Positions 8,621 through 17,188 of a stretch of DNA of 64,000 bases are shown here, one piece after another (position 1 is the first letter of the stretch; each line of letters starts with the position of its first letter). The position numbers and the translations under genes were made by a program. Source of the stretch: Flagellimonas flava (GTDB taxonomy: Bacteria; Bacteroidota; Bacteroidia; Flavobacteriales; Flavobacteriaceae); the NCBI RefSeq assembly GCF_900129665.1, contig NZ_FQWL01000001.1, positions 1,178,001-1,242,000 of the forward strand. The letters run 5' to 3'. A model generated the notes under the pieces. It saw only the letters and a list, made by a program, of their open reading frames with translations. It did no database searches and was not told the DNA's origin.

Positions 8621-9625
8621 ATGCCCGATCCTATTCTACAAACCTTTCCGTTAGGTTTTCCTTGGCAGACCCAAGACCCCTTTTTGTTCTGTGTGTACCA
8701 TTTGGACCATTATCCCAAAGGGAATGGTGAACTAGGTCCTGACCCCAAACACTTGGAAGGCAGAAACATTGGTAACGATTTTACTATCAAAGACGGATGG
8801 CGTATGTACCACGGGCAGACCATTCCAGGTTTTCCGTACCACCCTCATCGCGGATTTGAAACCATCACTATTGTCAACAAAGGTTTTTGTGATCATTCTG
8901 ATTCTTTGGGCGCAGCCGGCCGCTTTGGTCAAGGCGATGTGCAGTGGATGACGGCAGGCAGGGGCGTGCAACATTCCGAAATGTTTCCTTTGCTCAACAC
9001 GGATAAGGACAACCCTTTGGAGCTGTTCCAAATCTGGTTGAATCTCCCTAAGGCTGATAAGTTTGTGGAACCGCATTTTAAAATGCTCTGGCATGAGGAC
9101 ATCCCTGTGATTCAGGAAAAAAATGCCCAAATCAAAGTCATAGCAGGAAACTATAGAGGCGCCCAAGCCAATGACCCTGCCCCAAATTCTTGGGCGGCCA
9201 AAGATGAGCACCAAGTTGCCATTTGGAATATCCACGTGGAGGCTGAAACGGAATACACGTTGCCTAAAATTAGCTCCTTGGCTACTCGAACCCTCTATTT
9301 CTACGAAGGTTCAGAGATTTATATTGGAGATAGAAAGGTAAATCCCAACTTTGGTATTGCTTTGGACCCTTTCCAAGAGGTGACCCTTAAAATTGGTGCG
9401 GAAAAAGCCTATTTTTTAATGCTGCAAGGACAACCCATAGATGAACCTGTGGCCAAGTACGGGCCTTTTGTAATGAATACCGAGGAGGAAATCCAGCAAG
9501 CTATGGAAGAATACCGTTTGACCCAGTTCGGTGGCTGGCCCTGGCCTTACCCCGATAATGTACATGATCAGGATAAAGGTCGGTTTGCACAATATCCGGA
9601 TGGGAGTTTGGTGGAAAAGGGGTAA
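8621..9625 (+). CDS. Pirin family protein
   Basis: A 334-residue cupin-fold protein. HPHRGFET at residues 74-81 and GVQHSE near 118-123 give the His/Glu iron ligands of the pirin N-terminal cupin. A C-terminal pirin domain follows (LYFYEGSEIYIGDRKV). Pirins are Fe-dependent proteins; some act as quercetinases or as redox regulators of transcription partners. The start lies 13 bases after the preceding stop, so it may belong to the same operon as the M20 peptidase. Family call firm, cellular role open. Confidence 0.9.
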   Translation: MPDPILQTFPLGFPWQTQDPFLFCVYHLDHYPKGNGELGPDPKHLEGRNIGNDFTIKDGWRMYHGQTIPGFPYHPHRGFETITIVNKGFCDHSDSLGAAGRFGQGDVQWMTAGRGVQHSEMFPLLNTDKDNPLELFQIWLNLPKADKFVEPHFKMLWHEDIPVIQEKNAQIKVIAGNYRGAQANDPAPNSWAAKDEHQVAIWNIHVEAETEYTLPKISSLATRTLYFYEGSEIYIGDRKVNPNFGIALDPFQEVTLKIGAEKAYFLMLQGQPIDEPVAKYGPFVMNTEEEIQQAMEEYRLTQFGGWPWPYPDNVHDQDKGRFAQYPDGSLVEKG

Positions 9626-9661
9626 CCCTTTAGAATTCATTTTAATACAAATAATTCCAAA

Positions 9662-10522
9662 ATGAACCTCGCCCAAAAACTCGGCTATCCTGCCAACACC
9701 AAACTTTTAATGATTCATGCGGATGATGCTGGACTCTCCCATTCAGAGAATTTGGCCACCATGCAATCCTTGCAATCTGGGATTGTAAACTCCTGCAGCA
9801 TTATGGTGCCCTGCCCTTGGTTTTATGAAATGGCGCAGTGGACAAAACAAAATCTTCAGTTTGATCATGGGGTACACCTTACCCTCACTTGCGAATGGGA
9901 AAACTATAAGTTTGGCCCTGTGTTGCCCGTTTCTGAAGTGCCCTCTTTGGTAGATTCCAATGGACATTTCTATAAAAAACGGGAACAAGTTCGGGAACAT
10001 GCCGCGGCCGAAGATGTCCGCAAGGAACTCACTGCCCAGATAGAAAAATTCCTCTCATACGGCCTCTCCCCTTCCCATTTGGATTCGCACATGTACAGTG
10101 TGGGGAGCCGCCCTGATTTGTTTGAAGTCTATAAGGAATTGGGTAGACGTTACAAACTTCCTGTGCAGCGTAGTCGAGAATTATCCGATATGGTCGGCCT
10201 GGATGAAAGTAATCCGATAAAACCCGAGGCCATTCCAGTGGACAAAGTCCACATTGGGGATATTTCGTATTTTGAAAAGGGCCAATTGTGGGACTATTAT
10301 GCGGGTGTGTTTGATGACTTGGTGGAAGGTTTCAATGTGATCTTGATTCATCCAGCTTTTGACGAACAGGAAATGCAGGGGGTAACGGTGAACCATCCCA
10401 ACTTTGGGTCGGAATGGCGGCAGATAGATTTTGATTTCTTTACCAGCGATTTTGCCAAGGCGCAAATTGCCCGGGACGACATTCAGTTGATTAATTGGAC
10501 GGATATTAGAAATATTCTTTGA
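9662..10522 (+). CDS. ChbG/YdjC-family carbohydrate deacetylase
   Basis: A 286-residue cytosolic protein. HADDAGLS (19-26), DHGVHLTL (68-75) and HLDSHMY (139-145) supply the metal and catalytic residues of the YdjC/ChbG fold. ChbG of E. coli removes one acetyl group from chitobiose-type sugars. Length is slightly above the usual 250. It lies 36 bases after the pirin gene, and the intergenic repeat follows. A role in amino-sugar breakdown is likely; the exact substrate is not. Confidence 0.88.
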   Translation: MNLAQKLGYPANTKLLMIHADDAGLSHSENLATMQSLQSGIVNSCSIMVPCPWFYEMAQWTKQNLQFDHGVHLTLTCEWENYKFGPVLPVSEVPSLVDSNGHFYKKREQVREHAAAEDVRKELTAQIEKFLSYGLSPSHLDSHMYSVGSRPDLFEVYKELGRRYKLPVQRSRELSDMVGLDESNPIKPEAIPVDKVHIGDISYFEKGQLWDYYAGVFDDLVEGFNVILIHPAFDEQEMQGVTVNHPNFGSEWRQIDFDFFTSDFAKAQIARDDIQLINWTDIRNIL

Positions 10523-10540
10523 CGGCTTATTTATTGAAAT

Positions 10541-10717
10541 TCGTCAGTTTGAGTGATTTTTTCAGTCTATCGCTGAAAAAATTGTATCGAAAACAAGAAT
10601 TTTATATGCCAAATCCTTGATTCTCGATACTTTTCCTTTGGAAAAATTCGAATTGACGCGTTAGGCTAAATGAGTTCTCGATATGGTTTTCTATCGAAAA
10701 CCTACTCGAACTGACGA
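10541..10717. repeat. 177-bp hairpin-rich intergenic repeat with terminal inverted repeats
   Basis: The ends, TCGTCAGTTTGAGTG (10541) and the reverse complement of TACTCGAACTGACGA (10703-10717), agree at 13 of 15 positions. Inside are several perfect hairpins: TTTTTTCAG/CTGAAAAAA near 10557-10581, TTTTCC/GGAAAA near 10631-10645, and GGTTTT/AAAACC near 10685-10702. A partial inner copy of the end motif (TCGAATTGACG) lies near 10638. It has no coding capacity. This looks like a short non-autonomous repeat of the REP/MITE kind; dispersal elsewhere cannot be tested from one copy. Confidence 0.6.
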
Positions 10718-10734
10718 CAAATAAACAAACAGAC

Positions 10735-11112
10735 ATGAACTTGGAACAAAACAAACTAAACGCCATTGCCTTTTATAAAATGGCCTATTTAGGGCACCCC
10801 GCCGAAGCCATTGAAAAGTATGTAGGCGAAGAATACATCCAACACAACCCAGATGTGGCCGATGGCACCCAAGGGTTTATCAGCTATTTTGAACAAATGC
10901 AGGATGAGTATCCCGATAAATCCATTGAATTTGTACGCTGCATTGCCGAAGGCAATTTGGTGGCCCTGCACACCCACCAAACCTGGCCGGGCAACGATCA
11001 ATACGTAACCATGGATTTCTTCCGGTTTGATGAAAATGGAAAAATTTGCGAACATTGGGATGCCATCCAACAAATTCCGGAGAAATCCGCCAACCCCAAC
11101 ACCATGTATTAA
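10735..11112 (+). CDS. SnoaL-like (NTF2-fold) protein
   Basis: A 125-residue protein of the NTF2/SnoaL fold: an opening helix with AIAFYKMAYLGHPAEAIEKYV, then YIQHNPDVADGTQGF and the final strand HWDAIQQIP. The His-Asn-Pro and His-Trp-Asp elements are typical of the SnoaL-like aldol-condensation group. Members act as small isomerases, dehydratases or cyclases on varied substrates. The stop overlaps the start of the next gene by one base (TAATG), so the two are translationally coupled. Confidence 0.85.
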   Translation: MNLEQNKLNAIAFYKMAYLGHPAEAIEKYVGEEYIQHNPDVADGTQGFISYFEQMQDEYPDKSIEFVRCIAEGNLVALHTHQTWPGNDQYVTMDFFRFDENGKICEHWDAIQQIPEKSANPNTMY

Positions 11113-11717
11113 TGAGCTGGATCAAAATTATCGGCTATGAGGAAGCCAACAAGGAACTCAAACGAATTTATGATCGGGTAAAAGGCCCCAACAACAATGT
11201 GGACAACGTGTTGCTTATCCACAGTTTACGGCCACATACTTTGGTGGGTCATATGGCGCTCTATAAAAACGTGCTCCACAATTCCAACAACACCCTTCCC
11301 AAATGGTATTTGGAAGCTTTGGGAACTTATGTGAGCCATCTTAACCAATGTGATTATTGTTTTCAGCATCATTTTGAGGGCTTTAAGCGGTTATTGGGCG
11401 ATGATTCCAGAGCAGATACTTTCAAAGAAGTTGTTCTAAAGAATAAATTATCCGACTTCTTTTCCACCAAATTCTTTGCTGGGAGCCTATATGCGAAAAT
11501 GCTTACGCTGAACCATGCGGATATAACACAGCAAGATATTGAACACCTAAGGGAAGTGGGCTTCACCGAAGGTGAAATCTTGGAAGTCAATCAAGTGGTC
11601 AGTTATTTTAACTATGTCAACCGAAGTGTGGTCGGTCTAGGAGTGGATACCCATGGGGATATCCTGGGACTGTCACCCAATGATAGTGATGACCCCAACA
11701 ATTGGAGCCATAACTAA
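11112..11717 (+). CDS. AhpD-like/carboxymuconolactone decarboxylase family protein
   Basis: The start at 11112 shares its A with the TAA of the SnoaL-like gene; earlier in-frame codons fall inside that gene. The 201-residue product is helical and carries the AhpD redox motif CDYC with a following His (Cys80, Cys83, His87 in NQCDYCFQHH). Relatives include peroxidase-related proteins that reduce alkyl hydroperoxides through the Cys pair. The stop overlaps the convergent isomerase gene by 4 bases. Coupling to a SnoaL-like protein suggests a joint role in detoxifying a small organic molecule (inference). Confidence 0.85.
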   Translation: MSWIKIIGYEEANKELKRIYDRVKGPNNNVDNVLLIHSLRPHTLVGHMALYKNVLHNSNNTLPKWYLEALGTYVSHLNQCDYCFQHHFEGFKRLLGDDSRADTFKEVVLKNKLSDFFSTKFFAGSLYAKMLTLNHADITQQDIEHLREVGFTEGEILEVNQVVSYFNYVNRSVVGLGVDTHGDILGLSPNDSDDPNNWSHN

Positions 11718-12523
11718 TCCCATAAATCTTCAATTTCCTTTCTAATAAATTGGTTGATTTCCCATTGATCCCCCAATAATTCTCCTGTTTGAGGGTGCTG
11801 CAAAGCATAAGGTAGCGGGCCATACTCTGGGGCAATCGTGATATACGGCCTCCCCCCTGATTCGGCATTTTCAAGCATGGCTTTCCACCATTTTTTGAAT
11901 TGAGCTAACTCCTCTTGGTATGTATCAACCCTTGGGTCCATAACTTGCGGACTCTGGGTAGACCCTACCCTTGCATGGATGTGATAGGTATGTTGTATAG
12001 CCAAATCCACAGCCTCTTGCTGGTTCTCCAACAAGGTTTCAGCCACACAGCACCAATGGGAAAGGTCTGAAGTCAGTTTTAAAGATGTAATTTCATGCAA
12101 ATATTGCTTACAAACATGTGCCGCAAAGGGAAATCGCGACCGGTGCGTTTCGTGGGCGATAGGAACACCTGTTTCCACCTCTACTTGTTGTGCAAGTTTG
12201 ATCAACTCCAAATTCTGTTCAAAAGAAAAGAAATCCCGTCCTGTGTGGGAATTGATCAACAAAGGCTTTTCCTCAGCCAAATTGTACAAATGGCGTTTGT
12301 ACTCCTCCATGTGCTTTTCATGATCTACTTCCTGAGTCTGCCAATGCTGCCCCACAAAGTCCAGCTCAAAATCGGTTAACATGGTTGCGATTTCTTTCTT
12401 ATCCGGACCAAATGGCAAATCTATTTCCACGCCGTGATAGCCATGTTCTTTGACCTTGCTCAAAAACACTTCCCATTCCAGGTGGGCACTCCCCCATCTT
12501 GGATATATCCATTTTATTTCCAT
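11714..12523 (-). CDS. Sugar phosphate isomerase/epimerase-like TIM barrel
   Basis: A 269-residue protein of the AP-endonuclease-2/xylose-isomerase-like barrel family: strands YHGVEIDLPFG, LLINSHTGRDFFSF, PIAHETHRSRF, LKLTSDLSHWC and HIHARVGS in order, with metal-binding Glu, Asp and His at strand ends. Such enzymes isomerise or epimerise sugars, inositols or keto-acids. It starts 3 bases after the PhyH-type gene, in one operon, under a divergent AraC regulator. The substrate is not known. Confidence 0.83.
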   Translation of the reverse strand: MEIKWIYPRWGSAHLEWEVFLSKVKEHGYHGVEIDLPFGPDKKEIATMLTDFELDFVGQHWQTQEVDHEKHMEEYKRHLYNLAEEKPLLINSHTGRDFFSFEQNLELIKLAQQVEVETGVPIAHETHRSRFPFAAHVCKQYLHEITSLKLTSDLSHWCCVAETLLENQQEAVDLAIQHTYHIHARVGSTQSPQVMDPRVDTYQEELAQFKKWWKAMLENAESGGRPYITIAPEYGPLPYALQHPQTGELLGDQWEINQFIRKEIEDLWD

Positions 12524-12526
12524 AGG

Positions 12527-13237
12527 TTATTTGTTCCGTACTTTTCGCTCTCCGGTATGATCAACGCCCTGCTCCCGCTCTAACTGGATCATTGCTTTAG
12601 GCCTGAAATTAAGAATTAAAGCCCGTCTTTGCGAATCTGTAGTATTGCCTCTGCTATAATGGAGGGTAAATCCATCATGGAAAGTACAACCTCCAGGTTT
12701 GAGCGGAATGCATTCCGCATTTATGGCATCTGTTTCACAATGCAAGGCACCACCTTCGGTGTAATGCTTATGAGGTAAAATAGTATCTCCATCTTTGGGA
12801 ATGAACCACATACAGCCGTTTTCCTCATAGACCTCATCCAAAGCAATCCAACAGCTGGCCGATCGTTTGTCCGGCATTTTTATCCAATAGGCGGCATCCT
12901 GATGCCACGGTGTTGGGGTGTTGGTGTGGGGTGCTTTGTTGATGAGCATATCAAAATCGAGCTCCATATCCTCACCCAACATGTCTTTTACATGATCCAA
13001 AGCTAGTAGATAGGAAATCGTCTCTAAGAGTTTTGGCTCAACCATGCTGGGGCGCATAATCTGGGTGATTTTTTCCACAGTACCACCTTCTCCCCCACCC
13101 AAATCACTTCGCAATCCCAAGGTGCGCTCTTTGTCCTGAAGTAATTCATCGTATAAAACTCTTAAATTTTCTACTTCTGAATTGGGAATCAAACGGTCCA
13201 ATTTTGCATATCCATTTTTTAGGAACAAATCTTTCAT
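12527..13237 (-). CDS. Phytanoyl-CoA dioxygenase (PhyH) family protein
   Basis: A 236-residue Fe(II)/2-oxoglutarate oxygenase. HQD at 112-114 supplies two iron ligands, with a distal His near 193 (FTLHYSRGN) and Arg at 204-205 for 2-oxoglutarate. Bacterial members hydroxylate many small molecules, so the name does not imply phytanic acid. It is first in a two-gene operon with the TIM-barrel protein and divergent from an AraC regulator 92 bases away, which suggests an inducible catabolic pair. Confidence 0.87.
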   Translation of the reverse strand: MKDLFLKNGYAKLDRLIPNSEVENLRVLYDELLQDKERTLGLRSDLGGGEGGTVEKITQIMRPSMVEPKLLETISYLLALDHVKDMLGEDMELDFDMLINKAPHTNTPTPWHQDAAYWIKMPDKRSASCWIALDEVYEENGCMWFIPKDGDTILPHKHYTEGGALHCETDAINAECIPLKPGGCTFHDGFTLHYSRGNTTDSQRRALILNFRPKAMIQLEREQGVDHTGERKVRNK

Positions 13238-13329
13238 CGTTTATGGTTTAAACTTGATGGGTCAAATTAAATCGGAATTCTGAGGAAAGTCTTCTAAATT
13301 CGTATGACCCTATTTTTTTATACATATAC

Positions 13330-14193
13330 ATGCAAAATCAAACAAAAAAACGCAGAGTATTCCACCTACCAAGCTTGGGTTATCCAAGGTTTGTGGATTT
13401 TGGACATTACCATTATCGAAAAGTTGAACCCATACTGGAATCCCACCAGCACCAGGGTGTAATGGAAATTTGCTTTTGTATTAGAGGGCAGCAGTATTAT
13501 GAATTGGAAGGGAAATTACTAAAACTTCGAGGTAATGATATCTTGATTGTGCCACCCAATCACGCTCACAGTTCTGGGGTTTATCCAGAGGATATTGGGG
13601 AATTGTATTGGCTCCAGGTTTATATAGATCATACCCAAGGGCAGCTTTGCAATCTTCCTGAAGAACAGTCAGATTTTCTAATATCGTCGCTCAAGGCTAA
13701 TACAGGGGAGATATTTAAAGGAAGCCTAAGTCTAAAATCTCTTTTACAAAAATTGATTGACCAACTTGAATCGGATCAGACCACATTAGTCCAGCTCACC
13801 ACAAACCAATTATTGGTTCAGTTGCTGTTGGAAACTCTTGAACTATCCCAGACCGTACAAATTGTAGTTCCTTCGGAAAGAGTTAAGATTATTGATGATT
13901 TTATAGCCAAAAACTTGCATCGGATTATCTATGTGGATGAGTTGGCTGAATTGGTGAATTTCTCAACCGCTTACTTTAAAAGCTGGTTCAAACAGCATTT
14001 TGGGGCTCCGCCCAAAGCCTACATCAACAGATTAAAGATTGAAAGGGCCAAAGAAGAACTGCTAAAGACCAATTCCGTAACCGAGGTTGCTTACAATTTG
14101 GGATTCAGTACGTCCCAATATTTTGCTACCACATTTAAAAAGTTCACCGGAATGTCGCCCAAGGTATTCAGGGCACAGGTTGAAAAGTCTTAA
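13330..14193 (+). CDS. AraC-family transcriptional regulator with cupin sensor
   Basis: A 287-residue regulator. The N-terminal half is a cupin (HQHQGVMEICFCIRGQQYYELEG, then DILIVPPNHAHSSG). The C-terminal 100 residues hold two helix-turn-helix units (YVDELAELVNFSTAYFKSWF and SVTEVAYNLGFSTSQYFATTF, followed by TGMSPKVFR). Such proteins usually bind a small sugar-like ligand and activate the neighbouring gene. Its divergent neighbours, the PhyH dioxygenase and TIM-barrel isomerase, are the likely targets. The stop overlaps murA's stop by 4 bases. Confidence 0.9.
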   Translation: MQNQTKKRRVFHLPSLGYPRFVDFGHYHYRKVEPILESHQHQGVMEICFCIRGQQYYELEGKLLKLRGNDILIVPPNHAHSSGVYPEDIGELYWLQVYIDHTQGQLCNLPEEQSDFLISSLKANTGEIFKGSLSLKSLLQKLIDQLESDQTTLVQLTTNQLLVQLLLETLELSQTVQIVVPSERVKIIDDFIAKNLHRIIYVDELAELVNFSTAYFKSWFKQHFGAPPKAYINRLKIERAKEELLKTNSVTEVAYNLGFSTSQYFATTFKKFTGMSPKVFRAQVEKS

Positions 14194-15497
14194 ACCCGAA
14201 CAATTTTGGCGCCAATAGCACGCAAACGTTCGTCAATGTTCTCGTAACCGCGATCTATTTGCTCAATGTTGTTGATGGTGGATGTGCCCTTGGCAGACAA
14301 GGCCGCTATCAATAAGGAAACCCCAGCCCGAATATCCGGCGAAACCATATTGGTGGCTTTTAGGGTGGATTTAAAGTCATGGCCAATCACTGTGGCTCGG
14401 TGGGGATCACAAAGAATGATCTTGGCACCCATATCCAACAACCTGTCCACGAAGAACAGACGGCTTTCAAACATTTTTTGATGGATGACCACCTCGCCTT
14501 TGGCCTGAATGGCCACAACGAGCAAAATACTCAATAGGTCCGGGGTTAAACCGGGCCAAGGCGCATCAGCAATAGTCAAAATAGAACCATCGATATAGCT
14601 CTGTACCTCGTATCCGTTTTCATGCTTGGGAATATAGATGTCATCTCCCCGTCGCTCCAATTGTATCCCCAATTTTTGGAAAGCGTTCGGAATCTGGCCC
14701 AAATCGTCCCAGCTGACATCTTTGATGGTGAGTTCACTACGGGTCATGGCCGCTAAACCAATCCAGCTACCAATCTCAATCATATCTGGAAGCATGGTAT
14801 GCTCAGTTCCGCCTAATTCTTCAACACCTTCTATGGTCAGTAAGTTGGAGCCGATTCCAGAAATCTTTGCTCCCATGCGATTGAGCATCTTGCACAACTG
14901 CTGTAAATAAGGCTCACAAGCTGCATTGTAAATGGTGGTTGTTCCTTCTGCAAGTACTGCAGCCATCACAATATTCGCCGTACCCGTAACGGAAGCCTCG
15001 TCCAAGAGCATGTAGGTTCCTTTGAGCTTATCAGCTTCAACCCCGTAGAAATACTCTTCCCGGTTGTACCTGAACTTGGCTCCCAACTTTATGAATCCTT
15101 CAAAATGGGTGTCCAAACGACGGCGGCCAATCTTGTCCCCTCCCGGTTTTGGGATGTACCCTTTTCCGAATCGGGCCAACAGCGGGCCAACCAACATAAT
15201 GGAACCTCGTAGACCACGTCCATCCTGTTTAAATTGGTCGGTCTGGAGATATTCCAAATTAACATCATCCGCCTTAAAGGTGTAACTGCCCTTACCCTTT
15301 TTCTGGATTTTTACGCCCAAGTCCTCTAAAAGTGCAATTAGCTTATTGACATCAACGATGTCCGGAATATTGTTTATGGTAATTTTTTCTGCTGAAAGCA
15401 GCACTGCACAAAGAATCTGAAGTGCTTCGTTCTTTGCCCCTTGGGGTGTTATCTCACCATGCAATTGGTGCCCACCCTCTATTCGAAATGTTCCCAT
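14190..15497 (-). CDS. murA: UDP-N-acetylglucosamine 1-carboxyvinyltransferase
   Basis: A 435-residue cytosolic enzyme that transfers enolpyruvate to UDP-GlcNAc, the first committed step of peptidoglycan synthesis. It has the EPSP-synthase-like inside-out barrel, with KNEALQILCAVLLSAE near residues 22-37 and GPLLARFGKG before the active loop. The loop reads PGGDKIGRRRLDTH: residue 121 is Asp (codon GAC at 15135-15137) where E. coli has Cys115. That change is known to prevent alkylation by fosfomycin. It follows the DUF4290 gene by 15 bases. Confidence 0.96.
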   Translation of the reverse strand: MGTFRIEGGHQLHGEITPQGAKNEALQILCAVLLSAEKITINNIPDIVDVNKLIALLEDLGVKIQKKGKGSYTFKADDVNLEYLQTDQFKQDGRGLRGSIMLVGPLLARFGKGYIPKPGGDKIGRRRLDTHFEGFIKLGAKFRYNREEYFYGVEADKLKGTYMLLDEASVTGTANIVMAAVLAEGTTTIYNAACEPYLQQLCKMLNRMGAKISGIGSNLLTIEGVEELGGTEHTMLPDMIEIGSWIGLAAMTRSELTIKDVSWDDLGQIPNAFQKLGIQLERRGDDIYIPKHENGYEVQSYIDGSILTIADAPWPGLTPDLLSILLVVAIQAKGEVVIHQKMFESRLFFVDRLLDMGAKIILCDPHRATVIGHDFKSTLKATNMVSPDIRAGVSLLIAALSAKGTSTINNIEQIDRGYENIDERLRAIGAKIVRV

Positions 15498-15512
15498 GGA
15501 TTCCTATGGAAT

Positions 15513-16166
15513 TTAATACCTTTTTTTACCCCTGTTGTTTCGTTGTCCTTTTTTATTGCTGCCACCGTTTCTGTTGGACTTGGATAAACGGTTTTTGAGG
15601 AACTGTCCACTGTCGGTAAGTGTTTCACCATCTGGAGCCAAATCTATTTGCCCATCACTAAGTTCTTTCAAATGTGCAAATATTGCGCTGTCCTCAACAG
15701 TATCCTTGTTCCAATTGAGATAGCATTTTTTCATGTGATTGGCGATAGCATATTCCAAGCCGGAACGCATATCTCCTTTCTCCCATTTGATTGCAACATC
15801 GATCATACGCTTAATGTTATTTCCATAAAAGCGGTATTTTGGATGGTTCTGCGGATATTCCAATGGTTCTGGCCGTTGCTGTAACACTTCCTTAGAGGTA
15901 ATTGGGAAAGGCGATTCCACATCCAGTTTAAAATCGGACATGATAAAAAGTTGGTCCCAAAGCTTATGCTGAAAATCGGGTACATCGCGTAAATGCGGCT
16001 GCAGATTGCCCATAACGCTGATTATCGCCTTGGCAATCTTGTTCCGTTCTTCTCTATCTTCTATGGAAACGGCATGGTCCACCATTTTCTGAAAATGACG
16101 GCCATACTCTGGAATATGGAGTTTTGGACGCTCCGTATTATATTCTAAATTCTCTACTTCGTTCAA
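15513..16166 (-). CDS. DUF4290 domain-containing protein
   Basis: A 217-residue soluble protein. The opening LEYNTERPKLHIPEYGRHFQKMVDHA segment and PQNHPKYRFYGNNIKRMID are characteristic of DUF4290, found in Bacteroidota and usually next to murA, as here. The last 25 residues are a basic tail rich in Asn, Gly, Lys and Arg (KKGQRNNRGKKRY), which suggests contact with RNA or ribosomes. It is cotranscribed with murA. Function unknown. Confidence 0.88.
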   Translation of the reverse strand: MNEVENLEYNTERPKLHIPEYGRHFQKMVDHAVSIEDREERNKIAKAIISVMGNLQPHLRDVPDFQHKLWDQLFIMSDFKLDVESPFPITSKEVLQQRPEPLEYPQNHPKYRFYGNNIKRMIDVAIKWEKGDMRSGLEYAIANHMKKCYLNWNKDTVEDSAIFAHLKELSDGQIDLAPDGETLTDSGQFLKNRLSKSNRNGGSNKKGQRNNRGKKRY

Positions 16167-16249
16167 ATTAAAGCGTTTAATGAAATTAAATTTTGGGAAG
16201 TCTTATCTGATAACGCCTGCAAAATACTAAAATTATAGCAATGCCTGCC

Positions 16250-16537
16250 CTAAAGCGAAATAACCCCGTCTACTTTGGACACTTCCTTGTACTTGGCAAT
16301 GACCTCATCCGGGTCCTTCAAATGCACCGTGATGGAAATACTAGTGTAGGTTCCCTTCTTGGATTTCTTGGATTCTATTACAGCACCCGTGTTGTTAAAA
16401 ATATTGTTGATTTGGTTGATTTTCTCATCATCCGTAGGAACAATAAACTTGTACAAATAATTGGAGGGCCATGCCGTATTTTCCAATAATTGCTCTTTAA
16501 GCCGCGCGTAAAACTCTTCAGGTTTCTCCTTCTCCAT
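16250..16537 (-). CDS. DUF493 family protein (YbeD-like)
   Basis: A 95-residue protein with the ferredoxin-like DUF493 pattern: WPSNYLYKFIVPTD, then SKKGTYTSISITVHLKDPDEV and the end VDGVISL. The E. coli relative YbeD binds regulatory domains and lies near lipoate genes; here the context is murA/DUF4290 on the same strand. It begins about 80 bases from a divergent ATPase gene. A small, common and poorly understood family. Confidence 0.87.
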   Translation of the reverse strand: MEKEKPEEFYARLKEQLLENTAWPSNYLYKFIVPTDDEKINQINNIFNNTGAVIESKKSKKGTYTSISITVHLKDPDEVIAKYKEVSKVDGVISL

Positions 16538-16550
16538 ACCCTATTTTTTA

Positions 16551-16558
16551 CAAATATA
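16551..16558 (-). promoter_or_regulatory. Candidate -7 element for the DUF493 gene
   Basis: CAAATATA on the plus strand reads TATATTTG on the minus strand, an exact TAnnTTTG match 13 bases before the start codon. There is no clear TTG at the right distance upstream. Confidence 0.45.
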
Positions 16559-16618
16559 TGTCTTAGGATACAATTTTTTTTCCTTCTGGCTATTTCATTA
16601 CTTTGTGTTGATAAATAA

Positions 16619-17188
16619 TTGTATTTGAGGAACCATAAAACCGTTATTACAGGTGCGCCCGGAACGGGAAAGACATCCATCATAAAAGGATTGGAGGAGC
16701 AGGGACATCACTGTTTTCATGAGATTATTAGGGATATGACCTCAAAGGCAAAGTTGGATGGGGAACCCGATAGTTTTGTGTCAAATCCCCTTGTATTTGT
16801 TGATGACGCTTTGGAATTCAATAAAAATCTTCTCTCTGGAAGAACCCAGCATTATCTCAATTCTTTGGATTTGGATGTTCCCATTAGCTTTTTTGACCGT
16901 GGAATCCCTGATGTTTTGGCCTATATGGATTTTTTTGGTCAGGAGTACGACGCTAGTTTCGTAGCAGCGTGCAAGGACCATCCCTACGATACCATATTTA
17001 TTGTTCCACCTTGGAAAGAAATCTATGTTTCGGACAATGAACGACTTGAAACTTATGCCGAAGCGGAGAAAATTCATGAGGCCCTGATGCATGCCTATAG
17101 AAAATTTGGCTACGATCCCATTCTTGTACCCAAGAACCCGGTTCCAGAACGTGTTTCCTTTATTCTGGAAGCCCTTAAACCAGATTAG
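16619..17188 (+). CDS. P-loop ATPase, AAA_28/NadR-like kinase fold
   Basis: A 189-residue protein with a Walker A (TGAPGTGKTS, about residues 11-20) and a FFDRGIPDVLAY segment typical of the AAA_28/NadR-like nucleoside-kinase group. The start appears to be TTG (16619, or 16625); there is no upstream ATG in frame before a stop. The stop TAG overlaps the GTG start of recQ by one base, so expression of the two is coupled. Family members phosphorylate small molecules or act as NTP-driven switches; the substrate is unknown. Confidence 0.78.
   Translation: MYLRNHKTVITGAPGTGKTSIIKGLEEQGHHCFHEIIRDMTSKAKLDGEPDSFVSNPLVFVDDALEFNKNLLSGRTQHYLNSLDLDVPISFFDRGIPDVLAYMDFFGQEYDASFVAACKDHPYDTIFIVPPWKEIYVSDNERLETYAEAEKIHEALMHAYRKFGYDPILVPKNPVPERVSFILEALKPD

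Noticed and set aside
9616..9631. Hairpin AAAGGG/CCCTTT over the pirin stop codon as a terminator
   Set aside because: Only 6 bp, no T tail, and the next gene is close in the same direction.
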